The notes under the pieces were generated by a model. That model had not been told where the DNA came from and did no database searches. It was given only the letters and a program-made list of their open reading frames with translations. Source: Tropicimonas sp. IMCC34011 (GTDB lineage Bacteria; Pseudomonadota; Alphaproteobacteria; Rhodobacterales; Rhodobacteraceae). From it: a stretch of 64,000 nucleotides of DNA. Shown here piece by piece: positions 1 through 8,458 of the stretch (within the stretch, counting starts at the first letter, position 1; the number at the start of each line of letters is the position of its first letter). The stretch is taken from NCBI RefSeq assembly GCF_003390865.1, contig NZ_QMEJ01000002.1:186001-250000 (forward strand). Direction: 5' to 3'. The position numbers were made by a program, and so were the translations under genes.

Positions 1-788
1 AGGGATTTCAGGATCTCGAAGCCGACCTTGATCTCCTCCACCGGATCAGCGGAGAGCGAGACGCGGATCGTATCCCCGATCCCCATCCACAGGAGGTTTC
101 CAAGACCGATGGCGCTCTTGATCGTCCCGGAGACGAGCCCGCCCGCCTCGGTGATACCGAGGTGGATCGGAGCATCCGTCGCCTCTGCGATGCCCTGATA
201 GGCGGCAGCCGCGAGGAAGACGTCGGACGCCTTCACGCTGATCTTGTACTCGTGGAAGTCATGATCCTCGAGGATGCGGATGTGGTCGAGCGCACTCTCG
301 ACCATCGCCTCGGGACACGGCTCGCCGTATTTCTCGAGCAGATGCCGCTCGAGGCTCCCGGCATTGACGCCGATCCGGATGGAGCACCCGTGATCCTTCG
401 CCGCGTTCACCACCTCGCGAACCCGCTCGGGGGCGCCGATATTGCCGGGGTTGATCCTGAGGCAGGCCGCGCCCGCCTCTGCCGCCTCGATGCCGCGGCG
501 ATAATGGAAGTGGATATCGGCGACGATGGGAACCGGGCTTTCCGCCACGATCTCCTTGAGGGCCTTGGAGGAGGCTTCGTCAGGCACGGAGACCCGCACG
601 ATGTCGGCCCCCGCATCCGCTGCAGCCTGGACCTGTGCGACGGTGCCGGCCACGTCGGTGGTCAGCGTGTTGGTCATCGTCTGGACGGAGATCGGGGCGT
701 CCCCCCCGACCTTCACGTTTCCGACGGAGATCTGGCGGCTCTTCCGCCGCTCGATGCTGCGCCAGGGGCGGACCTGATCGGGTGTCAT
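1..788 (-). CDS. ispG: 4-hydroxy-3-methylbut-2-en-1-yl diphosphate synthase IspG, 3' end missing
   Basis: The minus strand reads [20 protein letters not shown], followed by a [20 protein letters not shown] segment and [12 protein letters not shown], all typical of IspG/GcpE. The enzyme converts 2-C-methyl-erythritol 2,4-cyclodiphosphate to HMBPP in the cytosolic MEP isoprenoid pathway. About 262 codons of the N-terminal TIM-barrel part are visible. The C-terminal domain that carries the 4Fe-4S cysteines lies beyond position 1. The ATG at 786-788 is chosen because it gives the usual short N-terminus before RPWR; the Shine-Dalgarno there is weak. The gene follows the RodZ-like gene on the same strand with a 104-nt gap. 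The family call is secure. Confidence 0.95.
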   Translation of the reverse strand, partial: MTPDQVRPWRSIERRKSRQISVGNVKVGGDAPISVQTMTNTLTTDVAGTVAQVQAAADAGADIVRVSVPDEASSKALKEIVAESPVPIVADIHFHYRRGIEAAEAGAACLRINPGNIGAPERVREVVNAAKDHGCSIRIGVNAGSLERHLLEKYGEPCPEAMVESALDHIRILEDHDFHEYKISVKASDVFLAAAAYQGIAEATDAPIHLGITEAGGLVSGTIKSAIGLGNLLWMGIGDTIRVSLSADPVEEIKVGFEILKS

Positions 789-892
789 GGGATGTGACCT
801 GCCTTTCGGGGGCTGTCTGGATCGCTCTTGTGCGAGGACATAAGTCCCCCGCCGGTGACAGGCAACGGCGGAGCCCCGGATTGGGCGCGGGA

Positions 893-2233
893 TCAGTCGA
901 CCGCGCTGCCGCTCTGCCCCGGAAGCTCGGGCGCAAGGGCCGCCTCGGCCACGCGCACCGCCTCGACGGCGTCGCCGCCCTGAGCGGGATCGACGGCGGC
1001 GAATTCGGTGGTCAGCTGCGGCGAGGCCAGCGCAATTTTGTCAACCACCGCGCCGTTTGCGCCCGCCGGGCCGTAGGTCTGACCGTTTACCGCAAAGAAG
1101 ACCGCCCCGGCCGCGCCCGCGCGGAGCGTCGGGGCTTCCTCGGTTTGCGGGACGACCCACGAATCGCCGGCTTCCATCGTCCTTTCGTAGAGCACCGAGC
1201 CGTCCGCCGCCCGAACCCGCACCCAGGCAGGACGCACGGCCAGAAGGACCACCTCGGGCAGCCCTTCGGCGGTCACGCGCGGGGTGGCCGCGCCGTCGAT
1301 GCCCTGCCCCACCGCTTCGCCGACTGCGGCAGCGATCGCGTCCGCCGTGCTGAGACCGGGACCGACATTGGCGAGCCGGTCGACGCGGCGCGGCTCGGCG
1401 TCGGGCGCCGGGTTCGGTCCCATCTGCACCGCGACCTCGGTATTTTGGGAGACCGGCTGGAATTCGCCGGGATCGAGCGCCGCGATCGGACCGTCACGGG
1501 CAACCATGACCGGAACGTCCAGCGCCTCGGGGCGATAGAGCCGGTTGAGCGCGTCCGGCGTGGACGCGGAGACGCCTGCGAACTCGGGCGCGTCGTCCTC
1601 GCTCTGGACCATGCTGCGCTGCGCCTGCGCCACCGGATCGACCTCGGCGACGACGTCGGGGGAACTTTCGACCGGCGTCATCTGCACCCGCTGGACTTCC
1701 TTCAGCACCGACCAGCCGCCAAATCCGATGGCGCCGATCAGCGCGAACAGGACGAGCGTGGAGCCGATCGCGCGGGGTTCCACCCCCGTGAAGGCGGAGG
1801 AGCCACTCGGCGCGAAGGACACGCGCGGCGATGCCAAGGGATCGCGGCCCGCCATGTCCGCCGGGGCAGATTTCGGCGCGCTGCGCGGGGTGCCCGGCGC
1901 GCCGGGCTTGTCGAGGGCGCTGGTGGTCTGGAAGCCGGCTTCCCGGCAGAAGGTCGCGAAGGCCCATTCGGGATCGAGACCGAGGTAGCGCGAGTATGAG
2001 CGGACGTAGCCGGCGATAAAGCCCTGCGTCTCGAACGCATCGGTGTCGGCGTTCTCGATCGCGGCGATGTAGGTGGCCTTGATCTTGAGCTCGCGCTGCA
2101 CATCGAGCAGCGACTTTCCCAACGTCGCCCGCTCCCCGCGCATGACATCGCCGAGCTTCAGGTCAAAATCGTCAAATCCCACCGGCAGCACGTCCTGCGT
2201 GTCCGCCTTGGGCGAAGTCCTGCGCCCGATCAT
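893..2233 (-). CDS. RodZ-like helix-turn-helix membrane protein with DUF4115
   Basis: The protein is 446 aa. Residues about 25-95 form a Cro/C1-type helix-turn-helix ([20 protein letters not shown], then [14 protein letters not shown]). A proline/alanine-rich linker follows, then one hydrophobic segment near residues 158-178 ([16 protein letters not shown]). A periplasmic region ends in a DUF4115-like beta domain at about 325-410 ([20 protein letters not shown]). This is the RodZ architecture; RodZ links MreB filaments to the inner membrane in cell-shape control. Placement directly upstream of ispG fits the common rodZ-ispG neighbourhood. The ATG at 2231-2233 is used. Overall sequence is divergent from enterobacterial RodZ, so the symbol is withheld. 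Confidence 0.82.
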   Translation of the reverse strand: MIGRRTSPKADTQDVLPVGFDDFDLKLGDVMRGERATLGKSLLDVQRELKIKATYIAAIENADTDAFETQGFIAGYVRSYSRYLGLDPEWAFATFCREAGFQTTSALDKPGAPGTPRSAPKSAPADMAGRDPLASPRVSFAPSGSSAFTGVEPRAIGSTLVLFALIGAIGFGGWSVLKEVQRVQMTPVESSPDVVAEVDPVAQAQRSMVQSEDDAPEFAGVSASTPDALNRLYRPEALDVPVMVARDGPIAALDPGEFQPVSQNTEVAVQMGPNPAPDAEPRRVDRLANVGPGLSTADAIAAAVGEAVGQGIDGAATPRVTAEGLPEVVLLAVRPAWVRVRAADGSVLYERTMEAGDSWVVPQTEEAPTLRAGAAGAVFFAVNGQTYGPAGANGAVVDKIALASPQLTTEFAAVDPAQGGDAVEAVRVAEAALAPELPGQSGSAVD

Positions 2234-2349
2234 CTGCCCGATCCCGTTCGTGCCACGTCCTGTCCCACGGGCCTGACGAGCGAACGACTCACCGGCCCTT
2301 TAACGCGACGCTAACATCTGTTCCGAACCCGCGCGATGCGGAATGAACT

Positions 2350-3585
2350 TCAGGCCGACAATTCGGCGCGATTCAGCGCACAATGGGACCAGAGACCGTC
2401 CATGGCGCGCACGAGTGCATCGATCATACGCGGATCGTGAACGGGAGACGGGGTGAAGCGGAGCCGCTCGGTCCCGCGGGGAACGGTGGGGAAGTTGATC
2501 GGCTGCACGTAGATGCCGTGATCCTCGAGCAGACGGTCCGAAATCTTCTTGGTGTGGACCGGATTTCCGACGATCACGGGCACGATGTGGGAGCCGTGGT
2601 CGATGATCGGCATCCCAAGACCCTTCAGACGCATCTTGAGGATCCGCGCGATGGTCTGGTGCTGATCGCGGAGCGCCTGGTCCGTCTTCAGATGCCGGAC
2701 CGACGCGGCGGCAGCGGCAGCGACGGAGGGCGGGAGCGACGTGGTGAAGATGAAGCCGGGCGCATAGGAGCGAATCGCGTCGCAGAGCTTGGCGGAGGTG
2801 GCGATATAGCCGCCCATCACGCCGTAGGCCTTGGCCAGCGTGCCGTTGACGATGTCGATCCGGTGAACGTTGCGATCCCGCTCCGTCACGCCGCCGCCCC
2901 GAGGGCCGTACATTCCGACGGCGTGGACCTCATCGATATAGGTGAGGGCGCCAAATTCCTCGGCCAGGTCGCAGATCGCGTCGATGGGGCCGAAATCGCC
3001 ATCCATCGAATAGACCGATTCGAAGGCGATGAGCTTCGGCGTCTCCTTCGGCAGCTCCTCCAGAAGCTCCCGCAGATGCGCCACGTCATTGTGCCGGAAG
3101 ATCCGCTTCGCCCCGCCGTTCCGACGGATGCCCTCGATCATGCTGGCATGGTTCAGCTCGTCCGACAGAATGACGAGGCCGGGCAGGAGCTTCGGCAGGG
3201 TCGAGAGCGTCGCGTCGTTTGCGATGTAGGCCGACGTGAAGACGAGGGCCGCCTCCTTGCGATGAAGGTCGGCAATCTCCGCCTCGAGCTCCTTGTGATA
3301 GACCGTCGTCCCGGAGATGTTCCGCGTGCCGCCCGAGCCTGCGCCAGCGGCATCCACCGCGTCGTGCATCGCATCGAGGACCACCGGGTGCTGCCCCATG
3401 CCGAGATAGTCGTTGCCGCACCACACCGTGATCGGGCGCTCGGATCCATCGGGGCGGCGCCACGTTGCATGCGGGAAGTTCCCCCGGCGGCGTTCGATGT
3501 CGTGGAAGACGCGATACCGCCCTTCCTCATGCAGACGATCGAGGGCCGCGTCGATCGCGGTGTCGTAGCGAGCTTGGTCCGTCAC
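2350..3585 (-). CDS. hemA: 5-aminolevulinate synthase
   Basis: The 411-aa pyridoxal-phosphate enzyme condenses glycine with succinyl-CoA to 5-aminolevulinate, the first step of tetrapyrrole synthesis in alphaproteobacteria. Visible signatures are [14 protein letters not shown], the glycine-rich [14 protein letters not shown], the cofactor segment [12 protein letters not shown] and the PLP-lysine region NGTLAKAYG near residue 250. Length matches the family (about 400-410 aa). The start is GTG at 3583-3585, preceded by an AAGGAAG ribosome site; no nearby ATG gives a better start. A near-consensus FNR box lies about 90 nt upstream, so oxygen-responsive expression is likely. The gene downstream on the same strand is the RodZ-like gene, 116 nt away. 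Confidence 0.96.
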   Translation of the reverse strand: MTDQARYDTAIDAALDRLHEEGRYRVFHDIERRRGNFPHATWRRPDGSERPITVWCGNDYLGMGQHPVVLDAMHDAVDAAGAGSGGTRNISGTTVYHKELEAEIADLHRKEAALVFTSAYIANDATLSTLPKLLPGLVILSDELNHASMIEGIRRNGGAKRIFRHNDVAHLRELLEELPKETPKLIAFESVYSMDGDFGPIDAICDLAEEFGALTYIDEVHAVGMYGPRGGGVTERDRNVHRIDIVNGTLAKAYGVMGGYIATSAKLCDAIRSYAPGFIFTTSLPPSVAAAAAASVRHLKTDQALRDQHQTIARILKMRLKGLGMPIIDHGSHIVPVIVGNPVHTKKISDRLLEDHGIYVQPINFPTVPRGTERLRFTPSPVHDPRMIDALVRAMDGLWSHCALNRAELSA

Positions 3586-3640
3586 GGGGAACTTCCTTGT
3601 CGTATCCTTGCTGGCAGGCCGGGCCTGCTCTGGCGCGTGT

Positions 3641-3680
3641 ATCCTACATACGGATCATGGCGCGCCTTGATATGGAACAA
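3641..3680 (-). promoter_or_regulatory. hemA promoter with FNR/FnrL-type box
   Basis: On the minus strand TTGTTCCATATCAA (3667-3680) matches the FNR consensus TTGAT-N4-ATCAA at 9 of 10 fixed positions. A -10-like hexamer TAGGAT lies at 3641-3646. If transcription starts near 3634, the box is centred about 40 nt upstream of it, the class II activator position. hemA of Rhodobacter is known to be oxygen-controlled through FnrL. The site is seen in the sequence; its activity is inferred. Confidence 0.7.
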
Positions 3681-3740
3681 ATTGACGCTCACGCCAGCCA
3701 ACCTGCTCCGAACCGCTGAACAATTCGTGAAGTGCGGCGC

Positions 3741-4310
3741 TCAGTCCGCGATGACAACCCGGCAATCCCGCGGCCCTTCCGCAGCGGCGGCCGTGTTGCA
3801 GACGGACAGCGCGCGCTCCGCCCCGGCCCCGATGCCGAAATGTCCCGTGGCCTCGGAGATCGCCATGGCCTTGGGAGAGGACGCGCCGCGATATTCCTCC
3901 TCGAAGGCCGCGGTCGCCTCGGCGGACAGGGTCAGATCCCGCGCCCGGTAGCCCTTCGGCGTGGTGACGGACACGATGACGCAGGGCTCCCCGGTCGTGC
4001 GCCGGGCGTTGCAGGCGCCGAGCGCCGCGCGCTGCGCCGCCGCCGGGCTGTGGAAGTTCGCAAGCGCCACGGCGGAGCCGGTCTCTGCCGGATCGCCGGG
4101 GGAGACCGCGAGAGCGGCATAATAGTCGAACTGCGCCGCGTACTGCTTCAGCGCGGCGATTTCGGCAGCACCGAGGAAATCGACATCCGCGACCGACACG
4201 GCCTGCGCATCGCCCCGGAACAACTGGTCCCGCGCCGCCTCCTCGTTCGCCTGGGCGAACGCGCCGCCGGCCATCAGGAGGGACAGGCTTGCAAAGATCG
4301 CTGATCGCAT
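3741..4310 (-). CDS. secreted protein of unknown function next to hemA
   Basis: The start at 4308-4310 (MRSAIFASLSLLMAGGAFAQ) gives 189 aa with a clear Sec signal peptide, cleaved after about residue 19 (AFA-QA). A longer reading frame upstream is open only because of high GC. The mature protein is acidic and has at least three cysteines (GACNARR, EPCVIV, LSVCNT, RDCRVV), so periplasmic disulfides are possible. I recognise no catalytic motif. It lies 155 nt upstream of hemA on the same strand, but the FNR-type hemA promoter sits in between, so co-transcription is only partial at most. Function unknown. Confidence 0.7.
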   Translation of the reverse strand: MRSAIFASLSLLMAGGAFAQANEEAARDQLFRGDAQAVSVADVDFLGAAEIAALKQYAAQFDYYAALAVSPGDPAETGSAVALANFHSPAAAQRAALGACNARRTTGEPCVIVSVTTPKGYRARDLTLSAEATAAFEEEYRGASSPKAMAISEATGHFGIGAGAERALSVCNTAAAAEGPRDCRVVIAD

Positions 4311-4470
4311 TGTGGCTCTCTTTCGTCTCGGATCATGTGTCGGGCGCGACATTACCCCGCCCCGCCCCGTTCGGCCACCCCGGGGGAATGGGCGCGCCTG
4401 ACGCGGGGCGGGCGCTGGACAGCAGGCGCCCTCCCTGTAGGCTCCGCGCGAATAATCGAAGGACCCCGAG

Positions 4471-5862
4471 ATGACCGATGACAGATTGAAGCCCGTCCTC
4501 GACAGGATCGACGCCGAGATGCCGGCCGCGCAGGAGCGGCTGTTGGAGTTCCTCCGCATCCCGTCGATCTCCACCGACCCCGAGTACAAGGGCGAGACCC
4601 GCCGCGCCGCCGAGTGGCTGGCCAAGGACATCGAGGGCCTCGGCCTCGACAGTGCGGGCCTGCGCGACACACCGGGTCATCCCATGGTGGTGGGCCATGG
4701 CGGACCGGATGGCGGGGCGCATCTCCTCTTCTACGGCCATTATGACGTGCAGCCGGTCGACCCGCTGAACCTCTGGGACCGCGACCCGTTCGATCCCGCG
4801 ATCGAGGAGACGGAGAACGGCCCCGTGATCCGCGGCCGCGGCGCCTCGGATGACAAGGGCCAGCTGATGACCTTCGTCGAGGCCTGCCGCGCCTGGGTCG
4901 CGGTGCATGGCGCCCTGCCCTGCCGGTTGACCTTCTTCTTTGAAGGGGAAGAGGAATCGGGCTCCCCCTCCCTCATCCCCTTCCTGGAGGAGAACCGCGA
5001 GGAGCTTCAGGCCGACGTCGCGCTCATCTGCGATACCGGAATGGCCGCCCCGGGGGTGCCGTCCATCGCGACGCAGCTGCGCGGGATGCTAAAGGACGAG
5101 TTCACGATCCACGGCCCGAAACTCGACCTGCATTCGGGACATTACGGCGGTCCCGCCCTCAACCCCTTGCGCGAAATCTCCAAGATCGTCGCCAGCTTCC
5201 ATGACGAGACCGGCCGCGTCGCCGTCGAGGGATTCTACGAGGGCGTCGAGGAGGTTCCGGCGGAGCTGCTTGCCCAGTGGGAGGACATCGGCATCGACGA
5301 GACCGCCTATCTCGGTCATGCCGGCATGACTGTCGCCCACGGCGAGTCCGGCTACTCCGCGCTCGTTCAGCAATGGGCCCGCCCGACGCTGGAAATCAAC
5401 GGGATGTGGGGCGGCTATACCGGCGTCGGCTCCAAGACCGTGATTCCGGCCGAGGCGCATTGCAAGCTGACCTGTCGCCTCGTCGGCCAGCAGGACCCCG
5501 CTGCGCTCCGCCGTGCCGTCCGCGCCCATGTCGAGGCCCGCCTGCCGCAGGATGCCAGCGTCGAATGGAAAGGCGAGCTCGATGGCGCTCCGGCAGCCGT
5601 CTTCGACACCACCCGCCCCGAGTTCACCGGCGCGCGGGAGGCGCTGACGCAGGAATGGGATCGTGATGCCGTCTTCACCGCCATGGGCGGCTCGATTCCG
5701 GTCGCGGGATACTTCCGGCAGGTCCTCGGCATGGAATCCATGCTGATCGGCTTCGCCTCTGAGGACGACCGTATCCACTCCCCGAACGAGAAATACGACG
5801 TCGCCGCGTTCCACCGCGGCACCCGCAGCTGGGCCCGCATCCTCGCCGAGCTCAGCAAGTAA
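4471..5862 (+). CDS. M20 family dipeptidase (CNDP-like)
   Basis: The 463-aa protein is a two-zinc metallopeptidase of the M20/M25/M40 family. Metal ligands are visible: H90 and D92 in YGHYDVQPVD, an aspartate in GRGASDDKG, the catalytic and ligand glutamates in EGEEESGSPS, and the last histidine in DRIHSPNEKYD near the C-terminus. The central lid domain holds the conserved HSGHYGG and MWGGYTGVGSKTVIP segments. It probably cleaves dipeptides or related amides in the cytosol; no signal peptide is present. ATG at 4471 has an AAGGA site upstream. It stands alone, divergent from the secreted protein gene, and ends before a hairpin. The exact substrate cannot be read from the sequence. Confidence 0.9.
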   Translation: MTDDRLKPVLDRIDAEMPAAQERLLEFLRIPSISTDPEYKGETRRAAEWLAKDIEGLGLDSAGLRDTPGHPMVVGHGGPDGGAHLLFYGHYDVQPVDPLNLWDRDPFDPAIEETENGPVIRGRGASDDKGQLMTFVEACRAWVAVHGALPCRLTFFFEGEEESGSPSLIPFLEENREELQADVALICDTGMAAPGVPSIATQLRGMLKDEFTIHGPKLDLHSGHYGGPALNPLREISKIVASFHDETGRVAVEGFYEGVEEVPAELLAQWEDIGIDETAYLGHAGMTVAHGESGYSALVQQWARPTLEINGMWGGYTGVGSKTVIPAEAHCKLTCRLVGQQDPAALRRAVRAHVEARLPQDASVEWKGELDGAPAAVFDTTRPEFTGAREALTQEWDRDAVFTAMGGSIPVAGYFRQVLGMESMLIGFASEDDRIHSPNEKYDVAAFHRGTRSWARILAELSK

Positions 5863-5872
5863 AGCCTGGCAG

Positions 5873-5903
5873 GCGTCCGCGCCCCTTCGAGGGCCGCGGA
5901 CGC
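5873..5903 (+). terminator. stem-loop after the M20 dipeptidase
   Basis: GCGTCCGCG (5873-5881) pairs perfectly with CGCGGACGC (5895-5903), and the inner CCC/GGG can extend the stem around a TTCGA loop. It starts 10 nt after the stop codon. There is no long T run, so this is a GC-rich terminator candidate only. Confidence 0.55.
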
Positions 5904-6161
5904 TTCGGGTCTCCCCTCCCGTGACGCGCAGGATCCGGCTGCTCCGGAGTATTCTCCAAGCTTCCATCGACGAACGGCCGGCCACCTCAGAACCGCTCAC
6001 CGGCCCCCGACCCCGGCAGCAGGCACCGCCTCCCGTCATGGGACGCCGGAAACCTCTCCGAAAGCGCCGAAACGACGACCGGCGGCGCGATGCGTATGCA
6101 TCGTCCGTCGGGCCGAACCAGTGATGTCTGGAAATTCATTCGCCCGAGGGCGAGGCAGCGG
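5904..6161. other. intergenic, no gene seen
   Basis: Between the dipeptidase hairpin and tRNA-Asp I see no coding-like frame with a ribosome site and no strong repeat. Any tRNA-Asp terminator would lie here but none is obvious. Confidence 0.4.
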
Positions 6162-6238
6162 TGGCGCGGTTGACGGGGCTCGAACCCGCGACCCCCGGCG
6201 TGACAGGCCGGTACTCTAACCAACTGAGCTACAACCGC
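6162..6238 (-). tRNA. tRNA-Asp (GTC)
   Basis: The minus strand folds into a full cloverleaf: acceptor GCGGTTG/CAACCGC, anticodon stem CCGGC/GCCGG around loop CTGTCAC (anticodon GTC), T arm GCGGG-TTCGAGC-CCCGT, and an encoded 3' GCCA. Length is 77 nt. A consensus-like promoter lies about 50 nt upstream. Confidence 0.96.
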
Positions 6239-6601
6239 TCGCTGCCCGCTGCGCCTTCGGTCCGTTGGACTGTCCGGCGCGGCGTGAGGGGCGTTCTATG
6301 GATACCGCCCGCCCCCGTCAAGCGCGTTTCCAACCTTCCCCAACGACAATTTGCAGTTCTTCCTCAAACCTTTGATCCGAAGGGGAAATTCGCACTGAAA
6401 AAGGGGGTCGGCGCTCCCGGAAAACCGGTGAGGACAGCCGGAGCTACTGCGGGGCCGCCATCGGCGCCCCTGCCCGCCGCGCCTCACCATCGCGTGCGCC
6501 CCGGCCGGGCGCAGGCGCCCCGGCGCATCGCGTCAGGATGTGCTGTGCTCCCGGACGCCAGAGCGCGCCCAAGGGCTCGGCCGGTTACAGCATCACGGCT
6601 G
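6239..6601. other. intergenic holding the tRNA-Asp promoter
   Basis: No convincing gene is seen here. The only element I can support is the minus-strand promoter at 6293-6321. The long plus-strand frame that crosses this stretch and the tRNA is a by-product of high GC. Confidence 0.4.
6293..6321 (-). promoter_or_regulatory. tRNA-Asp promoter
   Basis: On the minus strand TTGACG (6316-6321), a 17-nt spacer and TAGAAC (6293-6298) form a sigma-70-type promoter. The predicted start near 6286 is about 48 nt before the tRNA 5' end. Confidence 0.65.
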
Positions 6602-6757
6602 CTAGAGCGCTACGGGGTTCTTGAAGATCCGCCAGGAAACCGGGCCCGGCGCGGTGAGCGCGGCCTCAGCGGGCGGACTGGAAGAATCGAAGTCTATGCC
6701 ATCCGGCGGTGACATGAGATTGGCCAAGGTAGCGGTAAGGCTATCCAGCATCTCCAT
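6602..6757 (-). CDS. possible 51-aa small protein
   Basis: ATG at 6755-6757 is preceded by GAGGAGA at about 10 nt, a good ribosome site. The product begins MEMLDSLTATLANLMSPPDG and is acidic and proline-rich; it has no signal peptide or recognisable domain. It lies downstream of the isomerase-like gene but beyond a strong hairpin at 6810-6841, so it would need its own promoter or readthrough. Conservation is unknown; the call rests on the ribosome site and the non-shadow position only. Confidence 0.35.
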   Translation of the reverse strand: MEMLDSLTATLANLMSPPDGIDFDSSSPPAEAALTAPGPVSWRIFKNPVAL

Positions 6758-6809
6758 GATCGTGGTCTCCTCGGTCTGCCGACCGGGATGGGGACGATCC
6801 GGCCCCAAT

Positions 6810-6841
6810 GCGAGGGGGCGCCGCACGCGGTGCCCCCTCGC
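6810..6841 (-). terminator. stem-loop ending the sugar-catabolic operon
   Basis: GCGAGGGGGCGC (6810-6821) and GTGCCCCCTCGC (6830-6841) form a 12-position stem with one wobble around an 8-nt loop. It begins 25 nt after the isomerase-like stop codon. No strong T tract follows. Confidence 0.65.
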
Positions 6842-6865
6842 CTGTCTCGCTGCGGCTGCGCCGGA

Positions 6866-8458
6866 TCAGCTCACGCCGCAGAGCGCGACCTCGAGCCCCA
6901 GTTCGGAGGCGAGCGCCGCCTTGGCACGCATGGCGCGGTCGGCCTCCTCGGCGGAGTTCGCATAGGCGACCTGGATGTGGTTCGCCTTGTGGCGCGCCAT
7001 CATCTGGTCGCGGGTGACGCCCGAGAGGATCGCGCTCATGATCGGCCATTGCGGGTTGGTCGCATCCGAGCGGCGCTTCTCCTCGGCCTCCGGCAGCCTG
7101 ACGGACCGGCCCCGGCCGATATCCATCTTGAGCCGACCCTCTTCCATGTAGATCCGGGACCAGACGATCTCTCCGGGCTTCGAGAAGCCCTTGAGGGAGC
7201 CGCCGCCCGCCGGGAAGAACATCGCCGGCTGACGATGGCTCTCCGAGCCGGACCAGCCGCCGTCGTTGTGTGCCGGGGGAACGGCGCCCGAGATCTCGAA
7301 GACCCAGACGAACTCGCTCTTGCCGTCCACCTCGAAGTCCTCGCCCCAGCGCAGGTCGTGGAGCGTGTTCTCCACTGGCTGGCCGAGCGCGCGGAAGAGA
7401 CGATTGGTCAGCACGCCGTCGAGCGCGGCACATTCGTCCACCTCATTGAAATGCACGACCGCCTCGCCCTGCCGGATCACGCTGCCGTCGGCGCGGGTCA
7501 CGTCGGGGCGGTCGTCGTTGTTCAGCATGCCCTCGACGAGATCCGATGCCGGCAGGAGATCCTTCAGGCCCTGCTGGTACTGGATGCCGATAGCCTCGCA
7601 GCCGAAGCTGTCCGCCATCCGGAGCGCCGCGATGTACATCCGGCACTGGTCGATCACCTGATCCTCGGTCAGCTCCGTCGCGGGATCGGTGCCGAGATGG
7701 AACGTCATGCCCCGCTCCAGCATCCACTCGTAGGCGGCGCGGCCCTCTTCCTTCGGGACCTGCGTCGTCGCGTGGTAGAGAGCGGATTGCGACAGGCGCT
7801 CCTTGAAGACGCCCATGGGCATCAGGAGCTCGTCGGGGATGATCGCGTTGTACATCCCCATGCAGCCCTCGTCGAAGACGCCGAGAATGACCTTCTCGCT
7901 ACGGATGTCCGCCGCGATGGAGGCCGCGAGGTCGGCATCCTCGCCCGGAACGCCTGCCCGGTCGAACGGGGTGACGTGGGAGCCGTCGTGGGTGACGGTG
8001 CCGGTCTCGAGCCACTCCGCGAGGCCCTTCTGGAAGAACTCGTCGCTGAAATCGACGCTCCAGAGGGAGGAGTAGGTTACGCCGGCCTTTGTCAGCGAGC
8101 CGTTGAGGTTCAGAAGGCCCACGAGGCCCGGCCACTGGCCTTCCCAGTTGGCGATGGTCAGGATCGGACCCTTGTGGACCAGAAGGCCGGCGAGGACGTG
8201 GTGGGAATACTGCCAGACCGCCTCGGCGACGATGAGCGGCGCCTCGGGATCGATGGTCTTGAACGCGTCCATGCCCTCGCGCTGGGTCGCGATGAAGCCG
8301 TGGCCCTCGGGCTTGACGGGATGGGCGCGGACAAGCTCGTGGCCCATCCCTGCGAGAACCTCCGTCAGGCGGTCCTCCATGGCCTTCTGGGCCGGCCAGC
8401 ATTCGACATTGGCGCTTTCGCGCAGATCGCCGCTGACGACGAGCGAGATGCGGGTCAT
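6866..8458 (-). CDS. L-fucose/L-arabinose isomerase-fold protein
   Basis: The 530-aa protein resembles the fucose-isomerase superfamily, which interconverts aldoses and ketoses with a divalent metal. Segments that fit are GVFDEGCMGMYNAIIPDEL and GIQYQQGLKD around the middle, and VVSGDLRESANVECWPAQ at the N-terminus. No signal peptide is present, so it acts in the cytosol. Its ATG (8456-8458) overlaps the kinase stop as ATGA, so the two are translationally coupled. With a pentulose kinase next door, an aldose-to-ketose step before phosphorylation is the natural reading. The substrate is not identifiable by eye, and a non-isomerase role within the superfamily is possible. Confidence 0.72.
   Translation of the reverse strand: MTRISLVVSGDLRESANVECWPAQKAMEDRLTEVLAGMGHELVRAHPVKPEGHGFIATQREGMDAFKTIDPEAPLIVAEAVWQYSHHVLAGLLVHKGPILTIANWEGQWPGLVGLLNLNGSLTKAGVTYSSLWSVDFSDEFFQKGLAEWLETGTVTHDGSHVTPFDRAGVPGEDADLAASIAADIRSEKVILGVFDEGCMGMYNAIIPDELLMPMGVFKERLSQSALYHATTQVPKEEGRAAYEWMLERGMTFHLGTDPATELTEDQVIDQCRMYIAALRMADSFGCEAIGIQYQQGLKDLLPASDLVEGMLNNDDRPDVTRADGSVIRQGEAVVHFNEVDECAALDGVLTNRLFRALGQPVENTLHDLRWGEDFEVDGKSEFVWVFEISGAVPPAHNDGGWSGSESHRQPAMFFPAGGGSLKGFSKPGEIVWSRIYMEEGRLKMDIGRGRSVRLPEAEEKRRSDATNPQWPIMSAILSGVTRDQMMARHKANHIQVAYANSAEEADRAMRAKAALASELGLEVALCGVS

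Noticed and set aside
635-1999. Long plus-strand frame antisense to the RodZ-like gene
   Set aside because: Composition is arginine/glycine-rich and has no domain; it mirrors a clear gene on the other strand in GC-rich DNA.
2383-3951. 522-codon plus-strand frame antisense to hemA
   Set aside because: hemA is unambiguous on the opposite strand; the frame runs through several genes and has no motif.
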